A stretch of 64,000 bases of DNA from Sophora flavescens (GCA_030762895.1 JAUPTC010000071.1:5570-69569); one strand, 5' to 3'; shown: positions 48,107 through 61,200, counted from the stretch's first letter. The notes: a model not told the origin generated them from the sequence alone. A program made the numbers and translations.

Positions 48107-49475
48107 ATTAGATTGGAGGCATTAGGATTTATCACTGGTTGTGCTGGCAGCTGGGTTGTCCCTTGACCTTGCTGTATATTATTTATGTTTGTGGCCAGCT
48201 GTCCAATCTGTGTCCTCAGATCTTGAATGCTAGCATTTGTTTGCTGCTGAAACTGTGCCTGTGAAGCTGCAACCTGCTGCTGAAACTGGAGGTTATTTGC
48301 AGCCATTTGCTTGATCATATCCTCTAATGAAGGTCCAGAAGGTGCATAAGTGGTCACTGGAGGATTCTGAGGTGCCATGGTTGTTGTTGGGAGTGGTTCC
48401 CATACCGCAGATTAGGATGATTCCTCCAGTTGGGATGGTACCGATTGGTAGAGAGGTCCGGAGTGCTGTACCGATTCTGACTGTTTCCTTGATTATATGG
48501 ATTTACTGCATAAGCTTGAGACACTTCACTGACAAACTCTTCTCTCTGGATAGGGCATGGATCATGTGGGTGCCCAGGTGAATTGCACATGCTACATAAT
48601 TTTGCAGGTTGAACTCTGTCTATTGCCAATTGCCTTACAAAGGAAGTCAGCTCATCCAATCTATTCTCAATGGCGGCCTGGTTGGAAGATGAACTATGGA
48701 TCTCATGCACACCTCTTGTCTCAACTGAATTTCTTCTGGTAGTAAACTGCTGGGAATTCAATGACATATTCTCAATGAGTTGCTTGGCAGCAGCTGGGGT
48801 TTTATCAACTAATGCTCCCCCACTAGCAGCATCCAAAAGATTCCTATCCATCGACAGTAATCCTTCATAAAAGTATTGGATCAGGAGCTGTTCAGAAATT
48901 TGATGCTGGGGGCAACAGGATACCAAATGCTTGAACCTTTCCCAATATTCAGCTAGCGATTCATTCCCTTGCCTGATGCCGCATATCTCTTTCCTTATTG
49001 AAGCAGCTCTTGAAGCAGGAAAATATCTTTCTAGGAACACCCTCTTCAAATCATTCCAAGTGGTGATGAAGTTGGGCTCAAGATACAGCAGCCAATCCTT
49101 TGCAGCTCCCTGGAGTGAAAATGGAAAAGCCTTCAGTTTGATGCTATCCTCAGTTACTCCCTCTGATCTCGAGGTTGTGGAGCATACAACTTGGAATTCC
49201 TTCAAGTGCTTGTGTGGATCCTCACCTGCAAGACCATTAAACTTGGGCAACAAGTGAATAAAACCAGATTTTAGTTCAAAAGGAGTGTCAGCACCAGGAT
49301 ATGAAATACACAATCCATTGTAATTTACATCAGGGGCAGCAAGCTGTCTTAATGTCCTTTGATCTCCCATGTTTTCAAAAACAGTTTTGGAATTAGTATC
49401 ACTACTAGTGCTAGCCCGAAATTCTCTACGGAGTGTGTGCAGTGTTCTTTCAATTTCCGGATCAAAATCACACAA
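48103..49475 (-). pseudogene. Athila-like gag
   Basis: The capsid region (FELKSGFIHLLPKFNGLAGEDPHKHLKEF, KLKAFPFSLQGAAKDWL, LKRVFLERYFPASRAASIRKEI) is typical of retrotransposon gag. A zinc knuckle CSMCNSPGHPHDPCP has C-x2-C-x4-H-x4-C spacing near 48590. A frameshift at about 48360-48380 moves the reading into the Gln-rich linker 48378-48103 (repeated QQQ with SLEDMIKQMAANN). The start is unclear: the frame stays open upstream of 49475, and family resemblance (PELCDFDPEIERTL) begins before the first convenient start. Confidence 0.9.
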
Positions 49476-49576
49476 TTCAGGGCAATTAGACCTAGTAGCC
49501 AGACCAATTCAAAACAAAAACAGAAAATAAAAGGAAGAAAAGAAAAAAACAAAATGCGAAAAATAACAAATCAGAG

Positions 49577-49594
49577 TCCCCGGCAACGGCGCCA
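49577..49594 (-). other. Primer binding site, tRNA-Asp (Athila-like element)
   Basis: Minus strand TGGCGCCGTTGCCGGGGA, five bases from the LTR end at 49600. Identical to that of the nested gag-protease element. Confidence 0.93.
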
Positions 49595-50312
49595 ATTTTT
49601 GGTCGCGCTGTCGCGCACGCGCCAAAAAGGACGAGCGGGTTTTAAAACTGTAGTTTAGGGCGACAACTCGGATGTCGTTCTCAAGGACTCTTAAAGTGTT
49701 ATTTTCCACAAAAATAAGTTTTTTTTTTTTGGGGGGGGTTGTTTTGGATTGAAATAAAATAAAGAAAACAAAACAATGAAAACAGAGCAATAAAACAAGA
49801 CAGTTCAAAGAGGTTATCAAATGGCCAAAAACAGATTAATCTATTGTTCTCAATTTCCCAACTATCATAGGTTCATACAATTTCCAAGCCCTAAGCAGAT
49901 TCTAATCCCCTCTCGGTTGTAGTAACAATTTACAAGTGAAACCACTACTACAGATACATGTCCCTATTCCCGAATTAAGCAAACGGGGTTAAGTACTTCG
50001 TGAACTAAGCGAACACGAAACTTACACACGCGAATTAAGCAGACGCGATTAATTATAGGAACCTGATATCACCGGAAATAAATCAACACAATACAATATA
50101 CTCCTGAATTAAGCAAACAGAAATATAAAGCATGGCATTGAAGAGGGAAAAGCATACAAAACAGGAAATACAAGAACCTCAAGTATAGTGGAAATCAATT
50201 ACAATAGATTACTCCTAGAAACTTAGTTCTCCATAACAAAAACGAAAACACACAGAAAAAATGTAAACAGAACAATGGAGAAGCAAAAGTCCTTCCAAAC
50301 TGTTCAGAACAG

Positions 50313-50321
50313 CTATTTATA
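50313..50321 (-). promoter_or_regulatory. TATA box of the Athila-like 5' LTR
   Basis: Minus strand TATAAATAG. The dyad array begins about 22 bp upstream in the transcription direction. This LTR is the one expected to drive the element. Confidence 0.7.
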
Positions 50322-50342
50322 CTAATCAGAAATTAAGTCTAC

Positions 50343-50799
50343 TCACGAGGCGAAGCCTCTCTCGCGACGCGAATCTTGTGAACAGTCTGCAACCTTTGGT
50401 ATTCTCGCGAGGCGAACACATCTTCGCGAGGCGAGAATTGGAAGGGTCTTCTTATTACGCCCGTTATGAACATTAGGAGCCAACCGTGATGCTTTCTGAC
50501 TTCCAGACTCGCGGGGCGAATGGATGCTCGCGAGGCGAAACTCTTCAACTTCAAAACTGCCACAGCCGTGACCTTCAGCACGGGCAAGCCGTGATCGTCT
50601 CTGACTTTTCAGGGTTGGATGACTCGCGGGGCGAAATATTCTTCGCGGGGCGAACCAGAGACCTGGCATTTTCTTGGAACAGTCAGCTTCGGGGTCGCGA
50701 GGCGAGAAGAGTAGTCGCGTGGCGAACCAGAGAGGATGTCAATTTCACTGTTCTGCTGGCTTTCAGGTTCGCGAGGCGAGCAAAACTCTCGCGAGGCGA
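50343..50799. repeat. TCGC-NNN-GCGA dyad array, Athila-like 5' LTR
   Basis: Same array as at 34165-34621. The first member is decayed at a CpG (TCACGAGGCGA, 50343), whereas the member corresponding to the decayed one at 34226 is intact here. Centres are GAG, GGG, GAC and one GTG. Confidence 0.92.
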
Positions 50800-51024
50800 A
50801 TCCCTTGCTTCTTTATTCTCTCAACTTCTACTTAACCTGAAAACTAAGAAATAACTATAAGTATATTATTTGACTCAAAACTGGATAATTTAACCTAAAA
50901 CTACTTTATAGACTCAAAACCTTGCTTGAGGACAATCCAATCTAATTTGGGTGAAAATAGGATATAATTTGCACAAAACCCTAGTCATACTAGCCATAAA
51001 ACTAGATGAGCCAGAGGCTTATCA

Positions 51025-51728
51025 GCAACGCTCACCACGACGGCAAGGAGCGGCTGGTAGCATGGCCGTGATGGTGGCCGGATGGCGGACTGGGCGGCGC
51101 TCCTTCGGTGGCTGGCTGCGGAGAGGAGAAGAAAGATGGAGAGAGGAGGAAGAAGAAAAAGAAAGAAGAAAGAAGAAAGAAAGAGAAGAAGCAGAGAAGA
51201 AAAGGGAGAAAGAGAGAGATAGCGTCGAGAAAAGAGAGAAAATGGGTTTTTAAACAAATTACTTAGTGATAGGTACAAAATGAGTGATAAATATTAGGCC
51301 TAAAATAAACATGTTTTTATTTTTTTGAATCTAAAAATAAAGATTGATAAGGATACGTTTTCGAAATTCAAATTAGAGTAAAGATTAATAGTTGAACTGA
51401 TCCACTAAGAAAATACTCAGTCCAAAATTTAATCTCCAATTAAGGTCAAACCAAAATATTTTTAACTCTAAAATTAACTAGAATGAGAATATGAAAATAC
51501 TTTTCTCTTAATCATATTATGAAAAATATTTTTCTGTACTGGTATATTAGTGACAATAACGTAATTATTGTCTAGTAAGCGTGCATTCCCTGAATTGAGT
51601 CAGTGCTAACGCACCCAATAAAATAATTTGAAGAGAGTAATTTAATTACTCAAACTAAACCACATAACAAAATAAATTTAAACATCCAAATAAGATAATT
51701 AATCATAGGTAAAAACTAGGGTGTTACA
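51025..51728 (-). repeat. LARD LTR B, second part
   Basis: Resumes after the nested element with GC-rich leader sequence, then a purine-rich stretch (51125-51240) and the conserved AT-rich LTR start, ending TGTTACA at 51728. Confidence 0.92.
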
Positions 51729-54700
51729 TTACTACCCCTTTTAAAAAAAATTCGTCCTCAAAATTTCGTAGCTCAAAACTACACAGGATTTTGTAATCAC
51801 ACCTTAACCCTAAAATCTTACTTGGTATTCTCATCGCTTCATTCCTTTTATCTATAACTTTATAACAAGATCGATTCTTATACCATTTTATTTATCCTTG
51901 AAACTTTTCACTACCGCATTTGCTCCACTACCTTTGATATTTCATCTTAGTCTACTACACTTTAAAGAAAAAAATCAATGCTTAATCTCTTCACTTCTCA
52001 TTATAGATCCATTAGAAAACTTTCTCCAATATCTAACTTTCACAGCGAACATCAAACCAACACTAACTCTGCATAACATCAATTAACCTTCTACTCAAGA
52101 GATGCAATCATAGTCTTAGTCCAATTGAGCTTAGTCTACTCTTCTAGTCATATCAAATTCACACTTTTCAAGTCTCCAATCAAAACGTCATAACATTCCT
52201 GAGTTGCACATGATAAACTTTGCTCCAAGAACCTAAGAAATTCAATCTTATTAAAATTGAATCTTACCACATCCAACCTAGTCCGTTCTCTTCTTAATTC
52301 ATCTCGGATCTTTTGCCTACTTCGATTTCATATCCTTCATTTGACTCTCATTTTCGATTTAGTTCTCAAGCCCCGTTAGTATCCCTAGTTTAAGAAATTT
52401 CCTATGCACCTTTACCCTATTGTCCAAGGAAAATACACAACTCTTAACGATTCCTTCATCTAAAGGCAGGGTTCCATCACTTATGCAAGGAAATGCTTGT
52501 ATCGTATATGCCCTTATCTTATATATATGCAGTCGATAAAATATATTATAAAATAGAGTTTCTCTAAGGCCATTACCCCTAAGAGTTGCACCAAAACAAA
52601 GCCAAGAAATCTAGGTGGACACTCCCCAATGGCAATCTTGGATTTAAAATGTCCAGTTTCCACTATGGATCATCAACCACATATTTACCAGAATAAGACC
52701 TCAAAGATTATAAACATTTCGCCATAGTCTATTACACTCGAAAGGCACGATCCAAAACTTAAATCACTTCTTGCCTCAAAATTAGTCCGCTAGCAAAACT
52801 TCTCCAACACCTTATCCTCACTACGAATATCACGTTCAACTTTAACTCTATCACATATATCAACTTTCCACCCAAAGCACACAATTATAGTCTTAGTTTC
52901 CTTTGGACATATTTCACCACTCCAAATTATATCATAGTCATTTATTTCAATCTTAAAGAATACGATTACATTTCTCCATGCAACTACAACCAAAGGGAAT
53001 CACTTCAGTTTGAATTATTCAAATCATAATTCTTAAACTTTTCTAACAACTTAGTTTCACTCAAGAACTCCTCTTTACTACGTCCGTTCAGCTTAAGGAA
53101 AACTACCATATATTTTTCCGTAAATCCTCGGACTCACTAAGTCAACATTAACCATAAACTTTGATCACTACTCTAAATTCCTTTAATGATATATCTGCCT
53201 CGATCATGATAAGGTCCATTAAAATCGTCTTACCCAATGATGTTGAACTTAAGGGTCCTCATAGTACCATTCACATCTATACACTAACGAAACTCCTATC
53301 AACTCTGGTTCGTCCTACCATAGAGATGACAAAAATTTAGGTACCACACTATCTCCCAGCTAACCTGCTAAGGATAGGTAATCTCATTACTCATCCATCC
53401 CACTGAGGATGATCAGTTGGACTTAGTCTCAACTTAGTCCTCAACACTTCAAGAAATCTTAACCGACACACGTTGATAAACTTCCGTTTTTCATCTGAAA
53501 CAACACTTAAAGATACTCCCTGATGTCTGAACAATCCTCTGATACATTATTCGGTTCACTAACACTGCATAGTGGATCTTAACTCGTAAGAAGATGTAAA
53601 CCTTCACCAATCGATCAACGATCACTTGAATTCAAACAAGACTCATACAGGTCTTCAGAAAACTCATAACAAAGATTGAAGGAATGCCAACATCTTCCAT
53701 AAGGAAGGTCTCAATTGTACATCTTGATGAGGAGATATCCAACTCACGACTGATGAGGTGGATCACACATCGACAACATTTGGAGAATACATATGTATTA
53801 AGATGATCAATGACAACAAGCACTTTCGAACGACAATAAGACATGACCTTAGTGATCATAAAAGAATTTCTCAAGAAAAGAAATTTTTCTGGATTTCACT
53901 TTCACATAAGCATAGAAAAGAATTTCATTAATTTGAAGGATATCGGAACATCCAGTATGGAAAAAGATCATTCCATCAGGTTCGTGGATGTAAAAATGCA
54001 TGATCAATACATATTTACAAACATGAATCTAATAAAGTTCATTCTTCCACAAGAATCTTCCAACGGATTCAAAGAATCAAGGGGTGAATAATGTCTAATC
54101 CCAAGAGGATTAATTCTTATTCTTAGTACAAGGAATTTACAAAATGGTGACTTTCACCTCTATCAAAAATAGAAGTGACGAAACTGAGTTTCACCAAGAA
54201 ACTTCTGCTATCACGAAATTATCTGGGTTATAACTCAAGAAATAGTCATAATCACTTCTCTCAACAAGGTGTGAAAGTATCCAGACCAATGGATTCCGTT
54301 AAATAAATTCACTCAAATGTCTAATACATCGATGATTATTTAGAAGTGTGAGTACGACTTCTCACAAACAAAGAAATGAATAACTGGAAATTAATGAATT
54401 AGCATAACTAATTCAGGAGTCCTGACAGATTTCAAATTAGAGTCAGAAAATACTTGTTCATAATTCATCCTTTACTTAGTTGTCAGGAATCCACACGGTG
54501 ACACGAGCCTTCACACAACATTGGTGCTTCACAAGGAAAACACTCGGTCTAATAAACGATTCAGACCACCGATCTTTCAGTTGAATCGAGTCGTCCAACT
54601 CGTTTCAACTTTTTAGGTAACATCCTACCCAAAGGAACAGAGATCTGACCACATCCAGAAACTAGATTAATCAAAAATCAATGTCCTTTGCTAACCATAA

Positions 54701-55005
54701 ACCTAGAATATTCCCAGGGAACACTCCCGGAAAACCCTTTACACAAGCACCTTGTTTCGAATATCAGACACGATTCGCAAGAATAAATCGAATTCCCTAT
54801 CCGAACCCAAGTAACATTCAAGATCTACGGTATCCCAGGACATAAAGCCCTTGGAAAACCATCAAGAAACATATACTTGTGCGTCAACACACATTGCTTC
54901 AACAAGAAACAATTCAAACAAGAGCCAACCAGAGATCACACAACAAAACTTAACAGACCTATTCCCCAAAGACCCCGAAAGACTCGACCATCTCTGATAC
55001 CACCT
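51729..55005 (-). other. Noncoding internal region B of the LARD array
   Basis: Bounded by a polypurine tract near 51729-51743 and a tRNA-Met primer site at 54991-55002 (minus strand TGGTATCAGAGA, last base mismatched). Collinear with internal region A but shorter, lacking the stretch equivalent to about 29480-29880. No retrotransposon domain is seen. Confidence 0.75.
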
Positions 55006-57703
55006 TGTAACGCCCCCTCCCTTGGGGCGTTACTTACGTAACACGTGCGGAATTTAAATTAAAAGATAATTTGCTGGTGCTTTAGGAAAATAATTTATAT
55101 AAGTATATAAGAGTCTGAAATTGGGTATAAAAATTTTGTCACGACTCCTAAGCCTTGATTGGCACACAGACTTACTATCATAGTATGGCAAGCCTATTTA
55201 ATTTAAAGAATATACTTGAATAAAAGCTAGTATTTTACGAAAATTTCGACAGAGTCTCCTCCGTAATTCGGACATCCCAGGTAAAAGAACGCCTGCTGAA
55301 ATAATTACATTTTCATTCCAGAATTCCAGTTACACCAAATAAAACCAGGCATTAATATGCTAAAGATAGTTATATCAATTAGCTATACATGACCAAAAGG
55401 AAAAGTTTAAGTTTTCATTCAAAAGAGGTTCTCTCCGAGCCATAAACATTCCGTTTTAAAATATAGACTCTCCGAGTCATACTCATACATACTTATCAAA
55501 AATCCAAGTCTCAAACCCTAAGCTGGTCATTCTAAAAGTTATTCCTGAGAAGAACTCACGTGATCGTTCCACAATCAAATACTTCATCAAGCAACTAGAT
55601 CTAAGTCTCTGAGTGACTTAGGAAGACTCCTCTGCACATCTGTACTAAAATACCCAAGGTACAATAGCAAACCAGAAGAAACCTGATATGTTTGTAAGGG
55701 TGAGATACCGACAAATGGATATATCACACAACAACCATATACATGATACATACATCACATAATCATATAAGCAGTTAAATCATGCATATACATAACATAA
55801 CAGTGTTATATCAAAGGGTCTCAAACCCGCACAGTCAATCTTTTGAAAATATGCATGACACTTCAATATCAGGCTCTAACTTAATCTCATGAGATCTCAA
55901 CACCGTTTTCCCTGGAGAAGTATTAGAGTTGGTCAATCTCTAGCCCACCGGGCAGTTGCCTCCTTACCCTCATGCATAAGGTCTCAGGACGAGCAACGTC
56001 ACATGTGCCTCTTCACTCGGTTTACATGGACAGACTCCCAGATACCATCTTTTGTATCTGATTTAATCATCAATAGCACGTCTGCTTGGGGAAATGAACA
56101 TGGGAAAATATTTTATTTAAAAGGATTTCTTTGTGTTCATTATTTTCACTGTCGCTGCTCAAGGCTAACGACTTAAATCATCATTTCCCCATCACTTGAA
56201 AACTCAGAAGCATAGGACTCATAGTCCGAATGCTCAATCACAATGCCCAAGACCGTGGCCGCAGTCAAGGGTTGTGGTCGTAGAAAACAACCTTCACCTT
56301 TAATCATGTTCATCACACGCGGTTAGAATACACAGTCCAACACAACGTGATTAGGACCTAAGTCCATCACAACGAAATCAGAACAAACTGCCCTCAATTT
56401 CGAGAATTGGACTCTCAGTCCATAACATCATAATCAGGACTCATAGTCCCGAATTAACACTGATTCAAGATCACGTGCGTAACACTGAATACTAGAGGCG
56501 ACGTCTCGCGTACTAGATTCTCTTTCTTAAGTACTTATTTTTCGTTCAGTGAAAAACAAATTCAAAACCAAATCCTCGATAACCTATCCAGGTTATCGGA
56601 AAGTTTCTAAAATATTTAGGAAAAACCTTTTCTTTGAAAATCTTTTATAAAGCATCTCTGAAATTCTTTTATCTTTGAAATATTTCCCCCAATAGGGTAA
56701 TTGCCAAATAATCTTGAAAGTTTTCACTTGAAGACACATAGTTCGAAAAGGATTTTTTCTTTTGTATAACAATAGTACACCAAAATCATTTCAACATTTA
56801 AAACAAATATTTTAAGTTTAAAGAGCTTTTGGAAAAGAACACCAATCCCTTCATCTTCAAAGCTTATTAAGGTTTTTAATCCTTATTATGGTTGAGCACG
56901 ACGCACGCCTCCGGCTTAGCAAACTTTCAATCAACAAAGAGATATATATCATCAGTGCAAAGCTAATATCACAGTTGAAAGCACTTTATCATATATATGC
57001 ATTATATCATTTAGAACAAGTACAGATCAACATCAGATAATAGCACAACAGTTCAAGTACATTAGATAATCAAGTAAGCCCAATCAAAATATAAATATCC
57101 AGTTAAACACCTACACACATGCATACAGTTATTGAATATCCCTAGGCAAACTCCCCTTACCTTTGAAGACAAGTAAAGGATCCTCGTCTTAATACTCACA
57201 TTAGCTCCAAGAGTGTAACTATCCACTCCATCAAGCAAGCATAGCCGTGTCAAACGTCTCAGAGAGGGAATCCAACAACGCGCAACAACCAAAAATCAAG
57301 AAATCAATTTCACATGATCAAACACACATTCTAACTTTATCTAAACACTTAATCTAATTACCAAACAAGGTTATTTTTAAAGAAAATCATGTTTGAAGCT
57401 CACGCTTCCCAATACCCTTTAAGGAAACTTTGTTTTGATTAAAAGATCATGAAAAAGAACTTTGGAAATCATCCATTTAGAGTCCTAATTGCACTAAATC
57501 ATAATTAATTTCACAAAAAGATACCAAATTCAAATAAAATCAAATTGGGGTTTTAGGGCTCCTTATTAAAATTTAGGGAAAACTCAATAATGAAATTGGT
57601 TTAGGGAAACACAAATTCACAGTCCTAATTTCATAAAACAAGCTTAAATCTTAAGATTAAAATCTGAAATCAGAGGGTTAGGGTTAGGGTTTCAAAATAA
57701 ATT
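55006..57703 (-). repeat. LARD LTR C, truncated by a gap
   Basis: Starts TGTAACGCCC on the plus strand and is very similar to LTR B, including the substituted segment (55888-56080) and GGACT dyads (56215-56449). It stops in the N block just after the telomere-like GGTTAGGGTTAGGG run (57673-57692). Confidence 0.92.
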
Positions 57704-58203
57704 NNNNNNNNNNNNNNNNNNNNNNNNNNNNNNNNNNNNNNNNNNNNNNNNNNNNNNNNNNNNNNNNNNNNNNNNNNNNNNNNNNNNNNNNNNNNNNNNN
57801 NNNNNNNNNNNNNNNNNNNNNNNNNNNNNNNNNNNNNNNNNNNNNNNNNNNNNNNNNNNNNNNNNNNNNNNNNNNNNNNNNNNNNNNNNNNNNNNNNNNN
57901 NNNNNNNNNNNNNNNNNNNNNNNNNNNNNNNNNNNNNNNNNNNNNNNNNNNNNNNNNNNNNNNNNNNNNNNNNNNNNNNNNNNNNNNNNNNNNNNNNNNN
58001 NNNNNNNNNNNNNNNNNNNNNNNNNNNNNNNNNNNNNNNNNNNNNNNNNNNNNNNNNNNNNNNNNNNNNNNNNNNNNNNNNNNNNNNNNNNNNNNNNNNN
58101 NNNNNNNNNNNNNNNNNNNNNNNNNNNNNNNNNNNNNNNNNNNNNNNNNNNNNNNNNNNNNNNNNNNNNNNNNNNNNNNNNNNNNNNNNNNNNNNNNNNN
58201 NNN
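57704..58203. other. Assembly gap (500 N)
   Basis: Exactly 500 N between a LARD LTR and a telomere-like satellite. The true distance is unknown. Confidence 0.99.
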
Positions 58204-61200
58204 ATTTGGGTTAAATTGGGGTTTTGGGTCAAATTTAGGGTCGGGATTGGGTTTGCGTCAAAATTAGGGCTTTGGTTTGAAATTAGGGTTCTGGGTAAAA
58301 ATATAGGGTTCTGGGTTAAATTTAGGGTTTAGGGTCAAAATTTAGGTTTTTGGGTTGAAATTTAGGTTTCAGGTCAAAATTATTGTTCTGGGTTAAATTT
58401 GGGGTTTAGGGTCAAATTTTGGTTTCAGGGTTTGAATTAGGGTTTTTAGTTAAAAATAGGGTTTTGGGACAAAAATAGGGTTAGAATTAGGGGTTTGGGT
58501 CTAAATTAGGGTTAGAATTAGGGTTTTTAGTCAAAATTAGGGTTTCGGGTCTAAATTAGTGTTTTGGGTCAAATTTAGGGTTTTGGGTCTAAATTAGGGT
58601 TTTGGATCAAAATTAGGGATTTGGGTTAAAAATAGGGTCTTGGGCCAAAATTTTGGTTTTGGGTCCAAATTAAGGTTTTGGGTCAAAATTAGGGTTCAGG
58701 GTTTGAATTTGGGTTTTGACAAAAAAATAGGGTTTAGGGTCAAAATTTAGGTTTTTGGGTTTGAATTAGTGTTTTGAGTTAAAAACAGGGTTTTACGACA
58801 TAAATAGGATTATAATTAGGGTTTTGGGTCTAAATTAGGATTAGAATTTCGGTTTTGGGTCCGAAATAGGGTTTTGGGTCAAAATTAGGGTTTTGGGGTC
58901 AAAATTTTGATTTTGTGTCCAAATTAGGGTTTTGGGTCAAAATTAGGGTTTAGGGTTTGAATTAGGGTTTTGAGTTAAAAATATGGTTTTGGGTCAAAAA
59001 TAGGGTTACAATTAGGGATTCGGGTTAAAATTAGGGTTTCGTGTCAAATTTAGGGTTCTGGGTCATGTTTAAGGTTAAGGGTTTGAATTCGGGTTTTGAG
59101 TTTAAAATAGGGCTTTGGGTCAAAAATAGGGTTCGAGTTAGGGTTTCAATTAGGGTTTTGCGTCAAATTTGGGGTTTAGGATCAAAATTAGGGTTTAGGG
59201 TTTGAATTAAGGTTTTGGGTTAAAAATAGGGTTTTGGGTCAGAATTAGGGTTTTGGGTCAAAATTATGGCGTTGGGTTATTATTAGGGTTTCGGGTCCAA
59301 ATTATGGTTTCGGGTCAAAATTAGGGTTTAGGGTTTGAATTAGGGTTTTGAGTTAAAAAAAGGGGTTTTGGGTCAAAATTAGGATCATAATTAGGGTTTT
59401 GGGTCAAAATTAGGGCTTTGGTTTGAAATTAGGGTTTTGGGTTAAAATTAGGGTTTCAGGTCAAAATTAAGGTTCTGGTTCAAATTTAGGGTTTAGGGTC
59501 AAAATTGGGGTTTAGGGTTTGAATTAAGGTTTTGATTTAAAAATAAGGTTTTGGGACAAAATAGGGTTATAATTAAGGGTTTGGGTCTAAATTAGGGTTA
59601 GAATTAGGGTTTTGGGTCAACATTTGAGTTTTGTGTCAAAATTAAGGTTTAGGATTAAAAAAATGGTTTTGGGACAAAAATAGGGTTAGAATTAGGGTTT
59701 TGGGTCTAAATTAGGGTTTGAATTATTGTTTTGTGTCAAATTTTGCGTTTACGGTCAAAATTAGGGTTTGAATTAGGGTTTTGAGTTAAAAATAGGGTTT
59801 TGGGTCCAAAATAGGGTTAGAATTTAGGTTTCGGGTTTAAAATAGGGTTTCGGGTCAAAATCAGGGTTCTGGGTCAAATTTAGGGTTTAGGGTAAAAAAT
59901 AGGGTTTTGGGTTTGAATTAGGGTTTTAGGTCAAAAATAGTGTTCGAGTTATGGTTTAGGGTTTGAATTAGGGTTTAGGATCAAAATTAGGGTTTAGGGT
60001 CAAGATAAGGGTTTAGGATTTCGAGTCAAAATTTGGGTTCTGGGTTAAATTTTGGATTTAGGGTCAAAATTTGGGTTGATGGTTTGAATTAGGGTTGAGT
60101 TAAAAATAGGGTTTCCTGACAAAAATAGGGTCTGAATTAGGGTTTTGTGTTAGAATTAGGGTTTTGGGTTAAAAATAGGGTCAGAATTTGGGTTAAATTG
60201 GGGTTTTGGGTCAAATTTAGGGTCAGAATTTGGGTTTTGCGTCAAAATTAGGACTTTGGGTTGAAATTAGGGTTCTGGGTGAAAATTTAGGGTTCTGGGT
60301 TAAATTTAGGGTTTAGGGTCAAAATTTAGGTTTTTGGGTTGAAATTTAGGTTTCAGGTCAAAATTATTGTTCTGGGTTAAATTTGGGGTTTAGGGTCAAT
60401 TTTTGGTTTTAGGGTTTGAATTAGGGTTTTGAGTTAAAAATAGGGTTTTGGGACAAAAATAGGGTTAGAATTAGGGGTTTGGGTCTAAATTAGGGTTTTT
60501 GGTTAAAATTAGGGTTTCGGGTCTAAATTAGTGTTTTGGGTCAAATTTAGGGTTTTGGGTCTAAATTAGGGTTTTAAGTCAGAATTAGGGTTTTTGATCA
60601 AAATTAGGGATTTGGGTTAAAAATAGGGTCTTGGGTCAAAATTTTGGTTTTGGGTCCAAATTAAGGTTTTGGGTCAAAATTAGGGTTCAGGGTTTGAATT
60701 TGGGTTTTGACAAAAAAATAGGGTTTAGGGTCAAAATTTAGGTTTTTGGGTTTGAATTAGTGTTTTGAGTTAAAAACAGGGTTTTACGACATAAATAGGA
60801 TTAGAATTAGGGTTTTGGGTCTAAATTAGGATTAGAATTAGGGTTTTGGGTCAGAATTAGGGCTTTGGGTTATAATTAGGGTTTTGGGGTCAAAATTTCG
60901 GTTTTGTGTCCAAATTAGGGTTTTGGGTCAAAATTAGGGTTTAGGGTTTGAATTAGGGTTTTGAGTTAAAAATATGGTTTTGGGTCAAAAATAGGGTTAC
61001 AATTAGGGATTCGGGTTAAAATTAGGGTTTCGTGTCAAATTTAGGGTTCAGGGTCATGTTTAAGGTTAAGGGTTTGAATTCGGGTTTTGAGTTTAAAATA
61101 GGGCTTTGGGTCAAAAATAGGGTTCGAGTTAGGGTTTCAATTAGGGTTTTGCGTCAAATTTGGGGTTTAGGATCAAAATTAGGGTTTAGGGTTTGAATTA

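Larger units (their letters stand above)
33427..51024 (-). mobile_element. Ty3/gypsy Athila-like retrotransposon, itself interrupted
   Basis: LTRs at 33427-34846 and 49600-51024 (about 1.42 kb) start TG and end CA. Flanking five bases are GCGAC (left) and GCAAC (right), a target duplication with one mismatch. The minus strand carries a tRNA-Asp primer site (49577-49594), gag, protease, reverse transcriptase, RNase H, integrase, a long 3' noncoding region and a polypurine tract near 34847-34860. Primer choice and the DLGASIN protease fit the Athila lineage. The reading frame has frameshifts and two stops. A second element (35724-43454) is inserted in the 3' noncoding region, so the unnested length is about 9.9 kb. 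Confidence 0.93.
49600..51024 (-). repeat. 5' LTR of the Athila-like element
   Basis: Matches 33427-34846 with point differences and small indels, including different lengths of the T/G run near 49720. Carries the dyad array 50343-50799 and the TATA box 50313-50321. Confidence 0.95.
23054..57703 (-). mobile_element. Tandem LARD array, minus orientation: LTR-internal-LTR-internal-LTR
   Basis: Three LTRs in one orientation (23054-26804; 30442-33426 joined to 51025-51728; 55006-57703) enclose two internal regions (26805-30441 and 51729-55005). Each internal region has its own primer site and polypurine tract. The outer LTRs are cut by N blocks. Sharing of the middle LTR indicates recombination between LTRs of two copies rather than two independent insertions. 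The middle LTR is split by the nested Athila-like element. Confidence 0.9.
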
